From Adiantum capillus-veneris (lineage: Eukaryota; Streptophyta; Polypodiopsida; Polypodiales; Pteridaceae): a stretch of DNA of 64,000 bases. This document shows positions 32,777 to 42,819 of the stretch, one piece after another. Position 1 is the stretch's first letter; each line of letters begins with the position of its first letter. The translations under genes were made by a program, and so were the position numbers. The stretch covers positions 111,942,141 through 112,006,140 of the forward strand of contig CM043942.1 in the NCBI GenBank assembly GCA_014529385.2. Reading direction: 5' to 3'. The notes beneath the pieces are model-generated. The model saw only the letters and a program-made list of their open reading frames with translations, was not told the origin of the DNA and did no database searches.

Positions 32777-32989
32777 ATGAACAATAGAGTTGCACCATAT
32801 GCTTTTCATTTTTCACAACGCATCAGAATTAACATTTGTGTAGATCGCAAATTTTTTTACCAACAACGCATTGTTTTTATGTTTGGAGCAGAAAGACTTG
32901 GTGAAATCTTGGCATCTCCAAATCCCATCATTCTTCCATTCATTAATTATGATGATTCATTTGATGTCCATGTTTTTATTTTGTTTTGA
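32777..32989 (+). CDS. Leader ORF alpha2 of B
   Basis: 70 residues from the ATG at 32777 (MNNRVAPYAFHFSQRIRINI), 33 bp after the PBS. The core RKFFYQQRIVFMFGAERLGE is followed by ILASPNPIILPFINY and ends DSFDVHVFILF. The same ORF type is in A2 (37877-37659) and C2 (61627-61845). Starts begin M-(N/D)-(N/D), which is why the internal ATG is chosen over the upstream open frame. Alternating hydrophobic residues suggest beta strands. There is no signal peptide, zinc motif or known family. Intact although B pol is broken. Confidence 0.75.
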   Translation: MNNRVAPYAFHFSQRIRINICVDRKFFYQQRIVFMFGAERLGEILASPNPIILPFINYDDSFDVHVFILF

Positions 32990-33072
32990 GGTAGGGACAA
33001 GAGGCGCTTAGATAGTGATCCACTCAAAGGAAACTTTCTTCAAGAGAAAGAAAAAGGAGAACACATTGTCAC

Positions 33073-33285
33073 ATGAACCAACCTGGAGCTGCTTCTCCTT
33101 TTACACCCATAGCTCGTCAATCTGTGCACATCATAATTGCTACAAAATTTAGATTTCAAGCAACCATTAGGAGAATTTTTGGACCCACTCGCCTTAATGA
33201 AATTAATGCCTCAATCAATCCTTTTATTTTGCCTATGATAAATTATGAACTAACACTTGATGTATATATTTTCATTTTGATGTGA
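33073..33285 (+). CDS. Leader ORF alpha1 of B
   Basis: 70 residues from ATG 33073. Core ARQSVHIIIATKFRFQ, then IRRIFGPTRLNEINASINPF, then ILPMINYELTLDVYIFILM. It is homologous to C2 alpha1 (61393-61605) and, more distantly, to alpha2 of the same element: both carry FQ..(I/V), FG..R..EI.AS.NP.ILP.INY and a C-terminal DV(H/Y)(V/I)F strand. Ends 53 bp before the gag ATG. Unknown function; in B the order is alpha2-alpha1, the reverse of C2. Confidence 0.75.
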   Translation: MNQPGAASPFTPIARQSVHIIIATKFRFQATIRRIFGPTRLNEINASINPFILPMINYELTLDVYIFILM

Positions 33286-33338
33286 TCACTCATCGTAGTC
33301 AAAACTTTGTGGTACACAAGCCTCCTTGTATTGTAAAA

Positions 33339-34073
33339 ATGTCAAGCACTTTTCCTACCTTTCATTCTAAAAATGGTGAGGATGCACAAGAATTTTTGGA
33401 TAATTTGGAGATGGCACACCTCATCTCTGGGAGAGATCAAGAAGAGGTAAAGCTGCGTGCTTTTCCACTCGTTCTCAAAGGGGAGACTAAGGCATGGTAC
33501 GAGGCCTTGCAACCTCAAAACAAAACCAATTGGGAGAGGCTACGTGCAATTTTTCTTGCCAAATTTGGGCAAGGAGATACTCCAGAGGGTCTTTGGAAGT
33601 GTCTACTTCAACATAAACAGGTATTCCTTGAAGACTACCCATCTTATGAGGCCGTTTTCCTTAACCTATGGGATAGATGGGAGGCTACCTTCCAAAACCA
33701 AGGTGGTGCACCAAACTTTATAAAGAAAGATAGGTTCATGGCTGGCTTGTATCCAATTTTGAAGACCAAGATAGAGTTAAAATTCCCATCAACAATTGAG
33801 GAAGCACGTGAGGTGGCCATGGTCAAATTCAAGAAGTTGAATTTTCAAGCACATAGAACAAGGGACCTAAATGAAGTCATTGAGAGGGATTCTTCACCAA
33901 GCATGGGAGCACAAGTTAGGGGCTCTCTTGCCCAAACTTCACAAATAGGGGAAGGATCACAACAAGAGATCTTTCAAAGATTAACTCAACAACTAGAGAG
34001 TCTCACCTTGAATCTAGTGCAGGACCTACCCCAACAACGACAACCAAGAGAAGGGAATCGCAATCAACGACGT
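33339..34073 (+). pseudogene. Gag N-terminal part of B (split by A2)
   Basis: Start at ATG 33339 (MSSTFPTFHSKNGEDAQEFL). Gag domain with LRAFPLVLKGETKAWYEALQ, FIKKDRFMAGLYPILKTKIE and TIEEAREVAMVKFKKLNF, then a Gln-rich linker. After NQRR at 34073 the LTR of A2 begins, and the open frame runs about 80 codons into it, giving a chimeric end. The nucleocapsid continues at 39778. Compared with C2 gag (RPRRVLQCWNC), the interruption falls just before the zinc knuckle. As it stands the protein lacks RNA-binding NC. Confidence 0.85.
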
Positions 34074-35228
34074 TGTGAGCGGGATGAAAACACACACAGC
34101 GCCTCTATAACGACCCGACACACACTCTTGGGAAGATACACACACACACTATGGGGCACCACTCGGCTTACACAACACACCTGGCCGAGACAGGGAACAC
34201 ACCTCTGGAGTGAGAGGAGAGAGACTATCCACTTGCCCACTCCACACAGACACACACATACACACACACACACCCAAAAAACTCAGCTCAAAAGAGGAGA
34301 ATTTCTGATGTTTAGATACAAATGAGCTTGGGCCAACACCAATGGGGCAAACAGCTCACACAATATGGGTAAAAGATACCAGATACAATCACAAACTAGA
34401 GCAGAAACTTCGCTCATAGGAGAAACTTACACAGAAAAACAGCAGAAAAAGAGTGAGGAATTTGGCAAAATGGACAGCGCCATCACGTCCGGAACGGCCC
34501 AAAACCCCAGTCTACAATGTCAAAGTGCTCAAATCCGACCTCGGATGAGCAGTTTACGGCCAAAACAGGCTCCAAAATGAGCAAAAACACACCTGCGGCT
34601 GTTCCTCCTCTCTTCTCCACGTTTTTTCTGGTCTTCTCTCAGTTTTTTCAGTTCCCACACTTAGCTTTTTTAGTTGGGCACCCTTGGCCTTTTAGATGAC
34701 CTCAAACGGACCCCGAACAGGCCAAAAACTGACCTCGCAGTGCATAGTTGTCACCTTTTTGCATCATTCGCACACCTGGCACTCAGCTTTTTTCCAATAA
34801 TGCATCTCGCCACCACGTGAAGTGGCCCCAAAAAAAGGTCCTCATGATGACCTTTCTGCATAATTCTCACAAGCAAACACCCACGTTGTGTCCGTCCTCA
34901 TCTGCGTGCAAATATTGACCTCGTTCGCCCTCCTGACGCCACTAGATGCCATCTGACGCACCTGCTGACCTCACGTCGTCGGCCCGCGGATAGCTTCCTC
35001 GAGAAGTTTTACGCGCTATCAACTCCTCTTTATTGTAGAAAAACACAATGGTACTAGTAACGATGAAAATCGATGCACTATGTACATGGTGTCCTACCTG
35101 TACACATGTGGGCCCCACGTAACCACCTGGCTCTGGAAAATGGGCAATACTTTATTTGATGCACCATGCATGGGTATGTACATATGCGCAATCCTTTGCT
35201 CCAAAAAACTCCTGACATAATTTGCCCA
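34074..35228 (-). repeat. 3' LTR of A2
   Basis: TGTGAGCGGG...TTTGCCCA on the plus strand. Nearly identical to 38623-39777. On the minus strand it starts TGGGCAAATT right after the purine-rich AGGGGA. Confidence 0.95.
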
Positions 35229-35238
35229 TCCCCTAGCC
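35229..35238 (-). other. Polypurine tract of A2
   Basis: Minus strand GGCTAGGGGA directly before the 3' LTR start. Shorter than the PPTs of B and C1. Confidence 0.5.
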
Positions 35239-35255
35239 TGCTAGATCATTCATGA

Positions 35256-37556
35256 TCAGCAGCAGCAAAAAGAGATATTCATGCCACCTGGATCCCATAC
35301 AAAAACACTTTGCATTCCCTGCATCAAAAGATTAATCAAGGTTTCACCTGGTTCCCAAGGAAAACCATACATCAACCTTGCATCAAGAAAACCATCAATT
35401 ACTTTGGCATAGACCGGCATGTGCAAATATATCTTCTTTTCCATAGCTGAGAGGTCTCCACCGATCATCTGTGTCATTAATTCCTGATTCTTTGACAACT
35501 CAACCTTGGTTTGCATCAGCCCTTGAATCACTTCATAAGGCCCTTCACTTTCATCTTCAACTTCATTCGCAAATGCGACTAAACCACACTCCTGGATTTC
35601 TTTATCCATCAAAAGAAATGCAACATCAGCATCCTCATCACTGCTGGTAGTGCTATCACTGTCCTCATCTGTCACCGTGGAAGAGTCTTCATCACTAGAC
35701 TCATCCTCATCTTCATAAAGCTCCTCTAATCGTTTCCTTGTGTCCATATTATAAAGCTTCTTGGTACCTGTCTTTCCATAGAGGCTAATCGTACCATGTC
35801 GCCAATCTTGAACAGCTCCCACTGCACGTAACCATGGTCTGCCCAGTATAATAGGATATGCTCCCAACCCTGCTGGCATCACATGAAAATCAACCACTGC
35901 CTTTGCATCATATGCCTCCACTTCTAAGCTCTTTACAACACCCAAGCATTTTACTTTTTGATGGTTTGCCAATCTGATCCGAAAACCTGACACCCCAGCC
36001 ACTGTGAGACCCATCTTCTCAACGCATGAGTGTGTTATGACGCATATTTGGGCTCCGCCATCCACATAACCTTGTCCCAAATTTTTCCTTTTATGCCACA
36101 CATCTACTATTGGACAAATGTCTGGTAGCTCGTCCATTGCCAACACCTTCACTGAACCTCTCTCTGGCTCTTTCTCCATTGGGTTAACCATCCTCTTCCA
36201 CTGTCGCTTTAGCTTAGGCACCATCTCTATAAGCTGCCCAAAAGTAACATCTGCCTTCCTGCTCGTCAGATCCTCCTTCAAGTCATAGCTTAATTGCCCA
36301 TCCCCTAGTGGAAAATCTGAAACATGAAACTTTCGACGAGCTCTCCTTTTCCTCTTGGCCTTGACATCCTCGCCTTCATGGCTCTTTCCTTTCTTCTTAC
36401 TAGGACCTGGGGCACTTCTTCCTTCCTTATCCTCTGTGGTCCTCTTCCCAATAGGCATCACTAATGTATCCTCTAGCTTTGATGCCTTCTCCAAGGTGAC
36501 TACACTTAGCACTTTTGTCTTTCCCTTTTCCTCCTGGGTCAGTCCACTGGTTCCTTCGTCTCCCTTAATTTCGATGCCATAATCATTTGATCTAGTTAGC
36601 ACCTGTCTTGGCAATGGATACATGTCTCCCCCCATCCTTGGTGGCTTATCACATTGCGGGCTGATGTGACCCAACTCTCCACAATTATAACATGTGGGCG
36701 TCTGCCTCCAAAACCTACTATTACTTTGTCCAGCACCATTCCTAGGTCTTTCTTCACCTCCTGGCTGATTTGCAAACCGCCCTCGACCTCGATTATTTCC
36801 CACTTGACCTAGCATGTTTAGGCTGAGATTCTTCATCAGATCAACCACTTGCCTCATGTCTTGCCTTAGGCCATCATCTTGCACTGCTGTAGTGACCACT
36901 GCTGGCATAACCTGAGTAGTAACAGGAACCACTGGTTCATGATGAACCCCTGACATGCGCCCTTGTAAAGACTCTATAGGCTGAAATTCAGACCTCATTG
37001 GCAAAGACTCCACCCCTAACTGGCTCATTTTCCTCAGCTTCCACTCTTTGTTCCTTGCTACCTCTAGTGCATCTTCATATGTCCTAGGCTTCTTTAGCTC
37101 TACTCTCCAACGTATATTCTCCCAAAGACCAGCCAAGAACCTGTCCTTCTTCATCATGTCAGGCGGGGGTACCTGTGGTGCTAAAGCCTTGCACATTCGC
37201 TCCCATGCCAATGAAAACTTACGTATGTACGCATCTACTGGCTCACCTTCCTTTTGCACCAAAGCCTGTACTTCTTGCCACACTTTGTCAGGGTCTTCTA
37301 TCTTCACAAACTCCACTTCCAATCCATGCCTTAGATTGTCCCAACTCAATCTTATAGGTGGATCAGCCATACGCAACTCCTCTTCAAATGCTTTGGACCA
37401 AGCTCGTGCATCACTCTTCAAACAAATTTGGAGAAGGCGTAACATTTGCGTAGGGTCATGAATCTGGTTGCTAATGCAGGCAACCTCCATCTTTTCCAAA
37501 AATTCTTCCACATCTTCATCACTTCTTCCATGAAACTCGGGATAAGAGAAAGCCAT
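35256..37556 (-). CDS. Gag-protease polyprotein of A2 (pol deleted)
   Basis: 766 codons from the Met at 37556 (MAFSYPEFHGR), intact. It follows A1 gag-PR closely: gag domain about residues 1-170, zinc knuckle CYNCGELGHISPQC near 290-303, basic linker, protease with YVDGGAQICVI and IILGRPWL. After KKIYLHM (near 35420) the similarity to A1 ends, and about 50 residues of new sequence follow, including WEPGETLINLLMQGMQSVFV and DPGGMNI, close to the PPT. This is an in-frame deletion of RT, RNase H and integrase. A protein able to assemble and process particles but not to reverse-transcribe would depend on a helper element. The protease triad is D-G-G-A, as in A1 and B. Confidence 0.9.
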   Translation of the reverse strand: MAFSYPEFHGRSDEDVEEFLEKMEVACISNQIHDPTQMLRLLQICLKSDARAWSKAFEEELRMADPPIRLSWDNLRHGLEVEFVKIEDPDKVWQEVQALVQKEGEPVDAYIRKFSLAWERMCKALAPQVPPPDMMKKDRFLAGLWENIRWRVELKKPRTYEDALEVARNKEWKLRKMSQLGVESLPMRSEFQPIESLQGRMSGVHHEPVVPVTTQVMPAVVTTAVQDDGLRQDMRQVVDLMKNLSLNMLGQVGNNRGRGRFANQPGGEERPRNGAGQSNSRFWRQTPTCYNCGELGHISPQCDKPPRMGGDMYPLPRQVLTRSNDYGIEIKGDEGTSGLTQEEKGKTKVLSVVTLEKASKLEDTLVMPIGKRTTEDKEGRSAPGPSKKKGKSHEGEDVKAKRKRRARRKFHVSDFPLGDGQLSYDLKEDLTSRKADVTFGQLIEMVPKLKRQWKRMVNPMEKEPERGSVKVLAMDELPDICPIVDVWHKRKNLGQGYVDGGAQICVITHSCVEKMGLTVAGVSGFRIRLANHQKVKCLGVVKSLEVEAYDAKAVVDFHVMPAGLGAYPIILGRPWLRAVGAVQDWRHGTISLYGKTGTKKLYNMDTRKRLEELYEDEDESSDEDSSTVTDEDSDSTTSSDEDADVAFLLMDKEIQECGLVAFANEVEDESEGPYEVIQGLMQTKVELSKNQELMTQMIGGDLSAMEKKIYLHMPVYAKVIDGFLDARLMYGFPWEPGETLINLLMQGMQSVFVWDPGGMNISFCCC

Positions 37557-37658
37557 GGCTACCCAAATTATGATGCTTTGAGAACCCCTTCGAACACACG
37601 TGCAAGAACCCAAAACTTTTCACTTCCCAATCCCCAGAAACTTCAATGGAGCTCAACT

Positions 37659-37877
37659 TTAGATAAGGACAAACACATGCACATCAAATGAGTTTTCATA
37701 GTTGATCATCGGAATGACAACAGGCAAAGGACATTCCAGGATCTCTCTCAATCTTCTTGGCCCAAACATAAAGACTATGCGCTGCTGGAAAAAGATCTTC
37801 CTGGACACATGAACATTAATCTGAATTCTTTGCGTTAAATGAAAAGGAGTGAACTGAGGGCCATTTTGATCATCCAT
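37659..37877 (-). CDS. Leader ORF alpha2 of A2
   Basis: 72 residues from the Met at 37877 (MDDQNGPQFTPFHLTQRIQI). Core KIFFQQRIVFMFGPRRLREI, then VVIPMINYENSFDVHVFVLI. 102 bp upstream of the gag Met. Same type as B 32777-32989 and C2 61627-61845; the A1 copy has a stop at codon 19. The frame is open a few codons upstream, but only this Met aligns with the M-D/N-D/N starts of the others. No known family. Confidence 0.8.
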   Translation of the reverse strand: MDDQNGPQFTPFHLTQRIQINVHVSRKIFFQQRIVFMFGPRRLREILECPLPVVIPMINYENSFDVHVFVLI

Positions 37878-38602
37878 TAAAGCCAACCATGAAGCTCCCA
37901 AGAAGGCACACCTGACTCAACCTCTGATTTTGCCAAAATTTCAGCAGCATAACAGCATAAATGGCTCAAAATACCAAAAAACCAGCCATCATAACTTGGG
38001 AAAATTTCGACAGAGTTTCCCCAGAAGTAGAGCAGTAGGAACCCAAAATATAGATTGTCTATGTATGCATAAACTGTCAACAATAGAACCCGAGCATCAA
38101 GTAGGACTCACTAGTACATAGCCTATGGCGAGGTCACGAAAAGGGTGCTCCAGCTACCTGTATCACCGAAAGGATCTCCACATTTGAGAATCCCCCAGCT
38201 CAATAAAAACCTCACGCTATCGACCCTCACACGAAAGCTAATGCAAATCGCGTATAGTCAAGTCTCAGAAATGACTATCTTCCAGACCAAGTCTCAGAAA
38301 TGGCTGGGACTGCCAAATAAAACCATATATGGCTCCACAAAGGCGTACAATGGCAGTTTCCACAAGTAACGTACAATCCAACAGACAATGCGCTCAAATA
38401 GGCGCCAAGTGATGCATACCCACAACAACTGCAAGTGACACCACTGCTATATATCACTGTACTCCAGCTACCTGTACCTGTGTGAATCACTTGTACCTGT
38501 ACCTGTCCCTGTAACCTGTAACCTGTAACCTGTAATCTGCAACCTGTAATCCCGAATCTCGAAGCTTGAAGCTCGAAGCAGAAGGTACTCGAAGAAGATC
38601 CT
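37878..38602 (-). other. 5' leader of A2
   Basis: Non-coding. Contains a CCTGTAA/CCTGTAC minisatellite at about 38468-38550 and two to three imperfect GAAGCTC units next to the PBS. Confidence 0.7.
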
Positions 38603-38616
38603 CCGTGGGGGCGCCA
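38603..38616 (-). other. Primer-binding site of A2
   Basis: Minus strand TGGCGCCCCCACGG, six bases from the 5' LTR. The first eight bases TGGCGCCC match lysine-tRNA-type sites, but the rest does not. Confidence 0.75.
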
Positions 38617-38622
38617 AAAGAA

Positions 38623-39777
38623 TGTGAGCGGGATGAAAACACACACAGCGCCTCTATAACGACCCGACACACACTCTTGGGAAGATACACACACACACTA
38701 TGGGGCACCACTCGGCTTACACAACACACCTGGCCGAGACAGGGAACACACCTCTGGAGTGAGAGGAGAGAGACTATCCACTTGCCCACTCCACACAGAC
38801 ACACACATACACACACACACACCCAAAAAACTCAGCTCAAAAGAGGAGAATTTCTGATGTTTAGATACAAATGAGCTTGGGCCAACACCAATGGGGCAAA
38901 CAGCTCACACAATATGGGTAAAAGATACCAGATACAATCACAAACTAGAGCAGAAACTTCGCTCATAGGAGAAACTTACACAGAAAAACAGCAGAAAAAG
39001 AGTGAGGAATTTGGCAAAATGGACAGCGCCATCGCGTCCGGAACGGCCCAAAACCCCAGTCTACAATGTCAAAGTGCTCAAATCCGACCTCGGATGAGCA
39101 GTTTACGGCCAAAACAGGCTCCAAAATGAGCAAAAACACACCTGCGGCTGTTCCTCCTCTCTTCTCCACGTTTTTTCTGGTCTTCTCTCAGTTTTTTCAG
39201 TTCCCACACTTAGCTTTTTTAGTTGGGCACCCTTGGCCTTTTAGATGACCTCAAACGGACCCCGAACAGGCCAAAAACTGACCTCGCAGTGCATAGTTGT
39301 CACCTTTTTGCATCATTCGCACACCTGGCACTCAGCTTTTTTCCAATAATGCATCTCGCCACCACGTGAAGTGGCCCCAAAAAAAGGTCCTCATGATGAC
39401 CTTTCTGCATAATTCTCACAAGCAAACACCCACGTTGTGTCCGTCCTCATCTGCGTGCAAATATTGACCTCGTTCGCCCTCCTGACGCCACTAGATGCCA
39501 TCTGACGCACCTGCTGACCTCACGTCGTCGGCCCGCGGATAGCTTCCTCGAGAAGTTTTACGCGCTATCAACTCCTCTTTATTGTAGAAAAACACAATGG
39601 TACTAGTAACGATGAAAATCGATGCACTATGTACATGGTGTCCTACCTGTACACATGTGGGCCCCACGTAACCACCTGGCTCTGGAAAATGGGCAATACT
39701 TTATTTGATGCACCATGCATGGGTATGTACATATGCGCAATCCTTTGCTCCAAAAAACTCCTGACATAATTTGCCCA
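38623..39777 (-). repeat. 5' LTR of A2
   Basis: 1155 bp, same boundaries as 34074-35228. Contains AC microsatellites near 38797-38821 on the plus strand. Confidence 0.95.
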
Positions 39778-41472
39778 CAAGAGTTGAGATTCTGGAATTG
39801 CAACGAAGTTGGTCGTGGCATGTATAATTGCCCTCACCCTCGAAGGCTTCCAGGGGACATATACCCTCCTAGACCCCCTCCGCTCGTGGTGCAGCAAGAG
39901 CATGCTCAAGCCCCGCAAATTCTTCGTCGACCACCACCACCTCCAGTAGCAAACATCCCTCCTGTCCCACCAGTGGAGGAAGAGAGAGGAGTAAACGTCA
40001 TAAAGCTGGAAGAGGAGATAGAGGTGAGCCCTATACATTTTGATGTTATGCCAGCAGAAAAGCGCACAAGAGCACACAACAAGGATGAAGACACAAGGAA
40101 TGAAGAGTCAGAACCTGCAAGGAAGAAGAGGAAGAAAAATTCAAAGAAGGAGGAAGGAGGCAAGAAGCAGAGGTCAAGGCGAAGGGAGATCGGCATCAAC
40201 GATTTTCCATTAGGAAAGAATATGGAACCCTACAACATCTTAGAAGATTTGCAAACTCAAAAGCCCAATATTTCTTGGCCTCAACTCCTACATCTATCAC
40301 CCAAGGTGAGAAAGCATTGGTCCAAACTTGTAAGCACAAGACTCCCAAGAAAGAAAGAAAAGGTGACAGTAAAGGCATTGACCTCAAAGCCACAACAAGA
40401 TGTGGAACCTATTGTAGATGCTTATGTAAGGGGTAGGAAGGTATCCAATGTGTATGTTGATGGTGGAGCACAAATGTGTGTGATCACGGAAAGAGCCATG
40501 AATAGACTAGGGCTTGAAATCACTAAATCCTCTAATTGTCAAGCTAGGATGGCCAACAATGCAAGTGTGAAGTGCCTAGGGATCATCGAGAATGTAAAAG
40601 TTTCTGTATGTAATATAGATGCACGTGTGGACATGTATGTTATGCCAGCCAAGGGGGAGGGCTATCCCATCATCCTAGGGAGGCCTTGGCTCATTGCTGT
40701 GAATGCAGATCAAAAATGGGGACGAGGACAATTGATTCTCAAAAAGGGGAAACATGTAGTATATGATTGGCATGAAGAAAAGCAGCTTGACATCAACTAT
40801 GAGACCACGGCTGATGAAGAAAGTGAAGAGAGTTTTGGCTCAAGCGATGAGGAAAGTTCAACCACTACATCCAATAACGAAGAAGAATCATCTTTGGAGG
40901 TAATGGGAATCATCTTCAACACATCAAAAACTCCATCAATAGAGGTTGACCCAACAAAGGAGCAAACAAAGAATGACAAAGGTGACCACAAGCACTTTGA
41001 AGACTTTGAGAGGATGCTTGCAAAAGATCTTACCCCTGAGGAGAAGCGGTCCTACATCGATATACTCAAGAGGTATCCCAATTTGTTTATCACTGATTAC
41101 TCACAAATTAGAGGTGTGGATGTTATAGAGCATGGCATAGAATTAAAACCAGGTACTAAACCTGCGGCTCAAAAGCTAAGGCGCCTAGGAAAAATACAAC
41201 AAGAGGCACTTTTGACAGAGGTTAACCGACTCCTCAAAGCTGGTTTCATTTACCCTGTGTCTAACTCTGAGTGGGTATCCCCAATTGTAGTAACCCCTAA
41301 AAAGAACGGAAAATGGAGGGTTTGTGTTGACTACAAACCGCTCAATGCTGCAACAAAGAGGGATCATTTTCCTCTTCCTTTCCAAGATGAAATCTTAAAC
41401 GAAGTAGCCGGCTATGAATGTTACACAGTGTGTGATGGGTATTCAGGGTATTTTCAAATCAGAATAGCATAA
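39778..41472 (+). pseudogene. NC - protease - RT (N part) of B
   Basis: Continuation of B gag after A2. The zinc knuckle at 39790-39831 reads FWNCNEVGRGMYNC: the first Cys is Phe and the His is Arg, so it is dead. A Pro-rich then Lys/Arg-rich linker follows. Protease: VYVDGGAQMCVI (Asp codon at 40459) and IILGRPWLIAV. An acidic Ser-rich linker (about 40800-40900) leads to RT: a LLKAGFIYPVSNSEWVSPIV start, CVDYKPL, YTVCDGYSGYFQIRIA, then TAA at 41470. Gag, PR and RT share one frame, unlike A1. The stop fits CAA to TAA. Confidence 0.9.
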
Positions 41473-42522
41473 GAAGATCAGTTAAAAACCACTTTCATCA
41501 CACCTTGGGGTTGCTTTGCCTATAGAGTGATGCCATTTGGGCTCACAAATGCTCCTAGTACCTTTATAAGGTTTACAACTCTTGTCTTTCAGCCCTTCTT
41601 TGGAAAGTCAATTAGGGTTTTTATGGATGACTTCTGTATCTATAGTAGCCAAAGACTTCATTGCCAAAAAGTTGAGGAGGGGCTTAGGAGGTTTCATCAA
41701 TTTGGGGGACAACTTAATCTTGAGAAGTGTCACATTGCAGAGTCACAAGTAGTATTGCTAGGTCACGTGGTTTCTTTGCAAGGAATTCAAGTGGATCCAT
41801 CAAAAGTAAATGCTCTCTTGTCACTACAACCACCAGCGACAACCAAGGAGCTCATGACTTTCAACCACAAAGTAAGGTACATGTCTCGTTTCATTCACCT
41901 TCTAGCGGAAGCTATTGCACCTTTGCACAAGCTAGCAAACAAACCCACATTTGAATGGAGAGAGGAACACGAATTATGCTTTACTAAAGTAAAGGGTATT
42001 CTCAAATCTCTTCCAACAATAATGCCACCAAATCCAAAGGATACATATTACATCACGCCAAGTGTAGGAATGGAGGCCATCGGTGTAGTTCTCATGCAAA
42101 AAGACCCAAAAACATGCTACATGAGGCCAGTATACTTTGCAAGCAAAGTCATGACCGCTGCAGAGAAGGGCTACACCGATATGGAGAAGGTGGTATTCAC
42201 AATTATGTTTGCGGTAAGAAAGTTCCGATCATATCTCTTACATGCACCATTTGTCATTCTCACCATGGAAAACAATTTACCATATGTTGTGCAACACATG
42301 AGCCTCTCATTTAGGATAGCCAAATGGGTTCTAGAACTTCAAGTGTTCGAATACACTTTTCTTGTGGAAGATAGCACAAGGGCAGGTCTTGCAGACATTC
42401 TCACATACAAAGTGAGAGAAAGGAAAGAGTCACCAAAGGCAGGAGACAAAGCTACACCACAAAATAATGAGGAGGAGATGGACAATGCACACATTTTGTG
42501 CTTTGATGGAGCTTACCGATGA
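41473..42522 (+). pseudogene. RT (C part) and RNase H of B
   Basis: In frame with the preceding segment. RT core TTFITPWGCFAYRVMPFGLT, catalytic FMDDFC (Asp pair at 41626-41631), LGHVVSLQGI. The RT connection and retroviral-type RNase H follow (YFASKVMTAAEKGYTDMEKV, then WVLELQVFEYTFLVEDSTRA). Ends at TGA 42520, just after the first motif of the second RNase H (LCFDGAYR). The stop fits CGA to TGA. Confidence 0.9.
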
Positions 42523-42819
42523 CAACACGATCAGGCAACAGGGGGGGTTCTTATTCTAAGTCCACAAAGGGAAGTTCTTGTTAAGAAAGGTATCACCTTG
42601 AAAAATGTTCATTCTAATAATGAGGCTGAGTATGTCACCTTAAAGTTGGGGCTTGAAGAATGTAGAAAACTTGGCATCAAAAGACTTATAATAAGAGGTG
42701 ATTCCTTACTAGTTATTAGGCAAATCCAAGGGATATGGAAGTGCAAGAACCCTACTCTAGTGGAGTGGCTTAGACAGGTGAAGTCTTTGATAAAGAACTT
42801 TGAAGCTACACAGGTATAG
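42487..42819 (+). pseudogene. Second (archaeal-type) RNase H of B
   Basis: FDGAYR, stop, then GGVLILSPQREVLV, NVHSNNEAEYVTLKLGLEEC, RGDSLLVIRQIQGIWKCKN. The Asp, Glu and Asp catalytic positions are present; a TGA separates the first from the rest, and a TAG (42817) ends the segment. An additional archaeal-type RNase H after the normal one is a Tat-lineage hallmark, matching A1. Confidence 0.85.

Larger units (their letters stand above)
34074..39777 (-). mobile_element. Ty3/gypsy retrotransposon A2, pol-deleted, recent insertion
   Basis: 5704 bp with two 1155-bp LTRs differing at one base seen by eye (34485 A versus 39034 G). Minus-strand order: 5' LTR, PBS (38616-38603), leader with intact alpha2, gag-PR ORF (37556-35256), PPT, 3' LTR. 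RT, RNase H and integrase are deleted, with the gag-PR frame fused in frame to a short 3' tail. It lies inside gag of B. The flanking 5-mers (GACGT and CAAGA) do not match, so no target duplication is visible. Confidence 0.9.

Noticed and set aside
34074-34325. Gag of B reading on into the A2 LTR as a natural protein end
   Set aside because: The added ~80 residues are LTR DNA also present in the A1 and A2 5' LTRs; chimeric reading caused by the insertion.
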